Assembly (NCBI GenBank): GCA_947625585.1
Contig: CANQOZ010000003.1
Coordinates: forward strand, 1 to 40,491
Length of the DNA stretch: 40,491 nucleotides
Source: an uncultured Eubacteriaceae bacterium
Lineage (GTDB): Bacteria > Bacillota > Clostridia > Eubacteriales > Eubacteriaceae
Direction: 5' to 3'
The notes under the pieces were generated by a model, which saw only the letters and a list, made by a program, of their open reading frames with translations, did no database searches and was not told the origin of the DNA. A program made the position numbers and the translations under genes. Of this stretch, positions 37,850 to 40,491 are shown piece by piece (the stretch's first letter is position 1; every line of letters begins with the position of its first letter).

Positions 37850-38174
37850 TATTATCTCCTTATATGATAAAAATTATTTACTATATGAATGTTCTTTTTA
37901 AAATGATTATTTTTTTTCTAGAAAAATATAAAATTTTTTTATTTTTAAGACAATTATAACCTACAATTTTAGTTAACTTAATTTTTATAGGGTAAAATAA
38001 AAATGAATGGAATATTTATTTTTTATTTAAGTTTGTTTTAATCTACGTTTTATTATTTGTTAAAAGATGCTAATAGAATTTATCCAACTTTTTTAATAAT
38101 AAACACAACCTGTTTTCAAAGATTAGGTTAAGACAAACAATATTTAAATTTTTAATTTATATGGAGTTATTCAA
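37850..38174. other. AT-rich divergent promoter region
   Basis: About 325 bases without a gene, between the 56-aa protein gene (leftward) and the PTS gene (rightward). It contains the 14-bp palindrome TTTTTCTAGAAAAA (37913-37926), the inverted repeat AACCT-N13-AGGTT near 38107-38130, and a possible PTS promoter AAGACA-N17-TAATTT about 20-50 bases before the PTS start. No good cre site was found. Confidence 0.5.
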
Positions 38175-39833
38175 ATGATCGCTAAGATACAAAGATTTGG
38201 TGGTGCTATGTTCACACCGGTTTTGTTATTCGCATTTGCGGGTATCGTAATCGGTATTGGGACACTTTGTACTACTGAAGTTATTCTTCCTACACTCGCT
38301 GTAGAAGGTACTTTCTGGTACAGTTTTTGGCAGACCATCCTATCTGGTGGTTGGACAGTATTTAACCAACTACCACTATTATTCTGTGTAGCCTTGCCAA
38401 TTGGGTTATGTAAAACTCAAAATGCTCGTTGCTGTATGGAAGCATTAGTTACATACTTAACATTTAACTATTTTGTTGGTTCAATGTTACAGTATTGGGG
38501 TGGTGCATTTGGAGTTGATTACTTTGTTGAAGAAACAGGTGGATCAACCGGTTTAACAGAAATCGCTGGTATCCGTACTCTTGATATGGGTATGCTAGGA
38601 GCTTTGATGATTTCTGGTGTTACAATTTATTTACACGATAAATTCTATAATACTGAACTTCCTGAATGGTTAGGAGTTTTCTCTGGTTCAACTTTTGTTT
38701 ACATGATCGCATTCTTCGTAATGTTACCAATAGCATTACTAGCTTGTTTGATTTGGCCAAAAGTTCAGATGGGAATCAACGTATTCCAGACTGTTGTTTT
38801 AAATTCTGGAGCCTTCGGAGTTTGGATTTTTGTTTTACTAGAACGTCTACTTATCCCATTCGGTCTACACCATCTCCTCTACTCACCATTCTATTATGAT
38901 AATTTAGTTGTTCCTGGTGGAATCATTGCTTTCTGGTCTAAACAGTTACCAACTATAGCAGCTGATCCTTCACCACTTAAGGATATAGCACCTTGGGCAG
39001 CTGTTACAGCTACATCTTATTCTAAAGTATTTGGTTGTCCTGGTATTGCTTTAGCATTCTATTTCACAGCTAAACCTGAAAAGCGGGAAGAATTATTAGG
39101 TTTGTTAATTCCTATTACATTAACTGCTATTATCTGTGGTGTTACTGAACCTATTGAATTTACCTTCTTGTTTATTGCTCCTTGGTTATTTGCAGTTCAT
39201 TCATTCTTGGCTGCTTGCTTATCAACCGTTATTTATATGACAGGTGTTGTTGGAGCATATACAGGTGGTTTACTTGAAATGATAACACTTAACTGGTTAC
39301 CACTATTTGCTACTCATGGAACAGCTTTCTTAATCCAGATTGGTTTAGGATTATGCGGAACCGCTGTTTGGTTTGTAGTTTTCTACTTCTTAATCAAGAA
39401 GTTTGATATCAAGACTCCTGGTCGTGAAGACGAAGAAGAAGAAATCGAATTTGGTTCTAAAGAAAAATTCCGTGAAGCTCATGGAATGGCTCAATCAATT
39501 AAGTATGATGCTGATGGTAACATGATCGTTGAAGAAGATAAGGGTGGAAAGACTGAAATTGAAATTACACCAGATATGGACAAGAACACTCAATTAGCTA
39601 TCAAGATCCTTGATGGTTTGGGTGGACCTGAAAATATTGTTGATGTAACAAATTGTGCAACTCGTCTAAGAACTAACGTTGCAAACCCTGATCTTGTTGC
39701 AACTGATAAATACTTTAAGTCTATCGGAACTAGCGGTATTTCCAAAAACGGAAACGCTATGCAGGTTATCGTTGGACTAAAAGTTCCACAAGTTCGTGAA
39801 AAGTTCGAAAACGTTCTAAGTCAGTATAAATAA
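38175..39833 (+). CDS. PTS alpha-glucoside/maltose-type permease, EIICB
   Basis: A 552-aa phosphotransferase permease. Residues 1-415 form the glucose-superfamily EIIC domain with about ten membrane spans, including LLIPFGLHHLLYSPF and GVTEPIEFTFLFIAPWLF, the sugar-site segment. A charged linker (about 415-465, EDEEEEIEFG) leads to the EIIB domain with the phosphocysteine in VTNCATRLRTNV. There is no EIIA domain, so phosphate must come from an EIIA-Glc encoded elsewhere. The following family-4 6-phospho-alpha-glucosidase gene indicates an alpha-linked disaccharide such as maltose or a sucrose isomer (AglA/MalX/GlvC type). GGAG precedes the ATG. Confidence 0.92.
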   Translation: MIAKIQRFGGAMFTPVLLFAFAGIVIGIGTLCTTEVILPTLAVEGTFWYSFWQTILSGGWTVFNQLPLLFCVALPIGLCKTQNARCCMEALVTYLTFNYFVGSMLQYWGGAFGVDYFVEETGGSTGLTEIAGIRTLDMGMLGALMISGVTIYLHDKFYNTELPEWLGVFSGSTFVYMIAFFVMLPIALLACLIWPKVQMGINVFQTVVLNSGAFGVWIFVLLERLLIPFGLHHLLYSPFYYDNLVVPGGIIAFWSKQLPTIAADPSPLKDIAPWAAVTATSYSKVFGCPGIALAFYFTAKPEKREELLGLLIPITLTAIICGVTEPIEFTFLFIAPWLFAVHSFLAACLSTVIYMTGVVGAYTGGLLEMITLNWLPLFATHGTAFLIQIGLGLCGTAVWFVVFYFLIKKFDIKTPGREDEEEEIEFGSKEKFREAHGMAQSIKYDADGNMIVEEDKGGKTEIEITPDMDKNTQLAIKILDGLGGPENIVDVTNCATRLRTNVANPDLVATDKYFKSIGTSGISKNGNAMQVIVGLKVPQVREKFENVLSQYK

Positions 39834-39842
39834 ATTATAGAC

Positions 39843-39872
39843 AAAGCCAGTTTTCGGACTGGCTTTTTTTAT
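39843..39872 (+). terminator. Terminator-like hairpin between the PTS and glycosidase genes
   Basis: AAGCCAGT-TTTCGG-ACTGGCTT (8-bp stem, 39844-39865) followed by a T run. The GGAGG of the next gene starts about six bases later. It may lower expression of the glycosidase relative to the permease instead of ending the operon. Confidence 0.85.
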
Positions 39873-39887
39873 TAATGGAGGTTTTTA

Positions 39888-40491
39888 ATGGCAAGTGATA
39901 AAAAATTTGCTGTAACGATTGCTGGTGGTGGTTCAACTTTTACACCAGGTATTGTTTTAATGCTTTTGGAAGAAAACTATCGTTTCCCTATTCGTAAGAT
40001 AACACTTTACGATAATGATAGTGAAAGACAGAAAATTGTAGCTGAAGCTTGTGGAATCTATTTAAAGGAAAATAATCCTGAAATAGAATACAGTTATACA
40101 ACAGATCCTAAAGAAGCATTTACTGACACTGATTTTGTTCTAGCACATATTCGTGTCGGAAAATATGCTATGAGGGAATTAGACGAAAAGATTCCTTTAA
40201 AATATGGAGTAGTTGGACAAGAAACCTGTGGTCCAGGTGGAATAGCTTATGGTATGAGATCCATTACTGGTGTTATTGAAATCCTAGATTATATGGAAAA
40301 ATATTCACCAAATGCTTGGATGCTTAATTATTCAAATCCTGCAGCTATTGTTGCGGAAGCGACTAGAGTTTTAAGACCGAATTCAAAGATTTTAAATATC
40401 TGTGATATGCCAATCGATCTAGAAGATAAGATGGCAAGTATGGTTGGATTAGAATCACGTAAGGATATGACCGTTGGTTATTATGGTTTAA
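39888..40491 (+). CDS. Family-4 6-phospho-alpha-glucosidase, 3' part cut off by window edge
   Basis: The first 201 codons of a glycosyl hydrolase family 4 gene, starting at ATG 39888-39890 behind GGAGG. Visible features: the NAD-binding motif IAGGGSTFTPGIV, ITLYDND, DFVLAHIRVGKYAMRE, the loop GQETCGPGGIAYGMRS, LNYSNPAAIVAEA and the metal-ligand segment ILNICDMPI. These are as in GlvA/MalH, which hydrolyse maltose 6-phosphate and similar sugars by an NAD- and Mn-dependent redox mechanism. The product of the PTS permease just upstream would be its substrate. The C-terminal half is outside the window. Confidence 0.94.
   Translation, partial: MASDKKFAVTIAGGGSTFTPGIVLMLLEENYRFPIRKITLYDNDSERQKIVAEACGIYLKENNPEIEYSYTTDPKEAFTDTDFVLAHIRVGKYAMRELDEKIPLKYGVVGQETCGPGGIAYGMRSITGVIEILDYMEKYSPNAWMLNYSNPAAIVAEATRVLRPNSKILNICDMPIDLEDKMASMVGLESRKDMTVGYYGL

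Noticed and set aside
38003..38041. 12-codon leader-peptide-like frame (MNGIFIFYLSLF) upstream of the PTS gene
   Set aside because: Too short to support, no codon bias, no attenuator hairpin between it and the PTS gene.
1..40491. CRISPR array, insertion sequence, tRNA or rRNA genes
   Set aside because: Looked for regular direct repeats, transposase motifs, cloverleaf-like ends and rRNA landmarks on both strands; none seen.

Overview
This 40.5-kb window is a stretch of chromosome from a low-GC (about one third G+C) Gram-positive bacterium. The predicted proteins (MutSL, MiaB, RimO, RecA, CinA, FtsK/SpoIIIE, PNPase, a UgtP-like glycolipid synthase, PTS permease) and the tight ribosome-binding sites are Firmicutes-like. 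The RNase P RNA at 25868-26200 reads as the ancestral type A, not the type B of Bacilli. This points to Clostridia, Tissierellia or relatives. No sporulation gene, prophage, transposon, rRNA, tRNA or CRISPR array was seen. Species cannot be named from the sequence alone.

Layout. (1) 1-10282, minus strand: a miaB-mutS-mutL-miaA cluster (tRNA modification and mismatch repair) with overlapping genes, then msrA, a PLP-dependent 'aluminium resistance' family protein, a DUF896-methyltransferase fusion and a truncated S41 protease. (2) 10283-10857: a gene-free stretch with three minus-strand hairpins followed by U-tracts, a C-rich loop and a perfect cre-like operator; it may encode small RNAs. (3) 10858-17128: a TauE-type exporter, then a TetR regulator divergent from a three-gene envelope operon (102-aa protein, MMPL transporter, secreted xxxLxxG-repeat protein) with a 26-bp palindromic operator between them. 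(4) 17137-21137, minus: gpsA, an aldo/keto reductase behind a MerR-type 19-bp-spacer promoter, a membrane-anchored beta-propeller and a cupin. (5) 21181-23666, plus: a Zn/Cd/Pb-type P-type ATPase with a consensus promoter and a palindromic operator at its start point. (6) 23861-26713: an orphan ABC ATPase, a hypoxanthine-DNA glycosylase, an XRE-S24 regulator, rnpB and an unknown gene.

(7) 26788-36469, minus: the conserved housekeeping run rpsO-pnp-dut-ftsK-rimO-pgsA-cinA-recA. The rpsO leader can form a hairpin whose loop pairs with the rpsO Shine-Dalgarno, and the pnp leader folds into a long interrupted stem; both suggest autoregulation by their own products. (8) 36582-37849, minus: a UgtP-like glycosyltransferase coupled to a 56-aa single-span protein. 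(9) 38175-40491, plus: an alpha-glucoside PTS permease (EIICB) followed by a truncated family-4 6-phospho-alpha-glucosidase, together an uptake and cleavage system for a phosphorylated disaccharide.

Most of the window is ordinary core genome. The parts that look least described are the hairpin-rich gene-free region at 10.4-10.85 kb, the TetR/MMPL/xxxLxxG operon, the DUF896-methyltransferase fusion, and several RNA or promoter elements that can be read directly from the bases.
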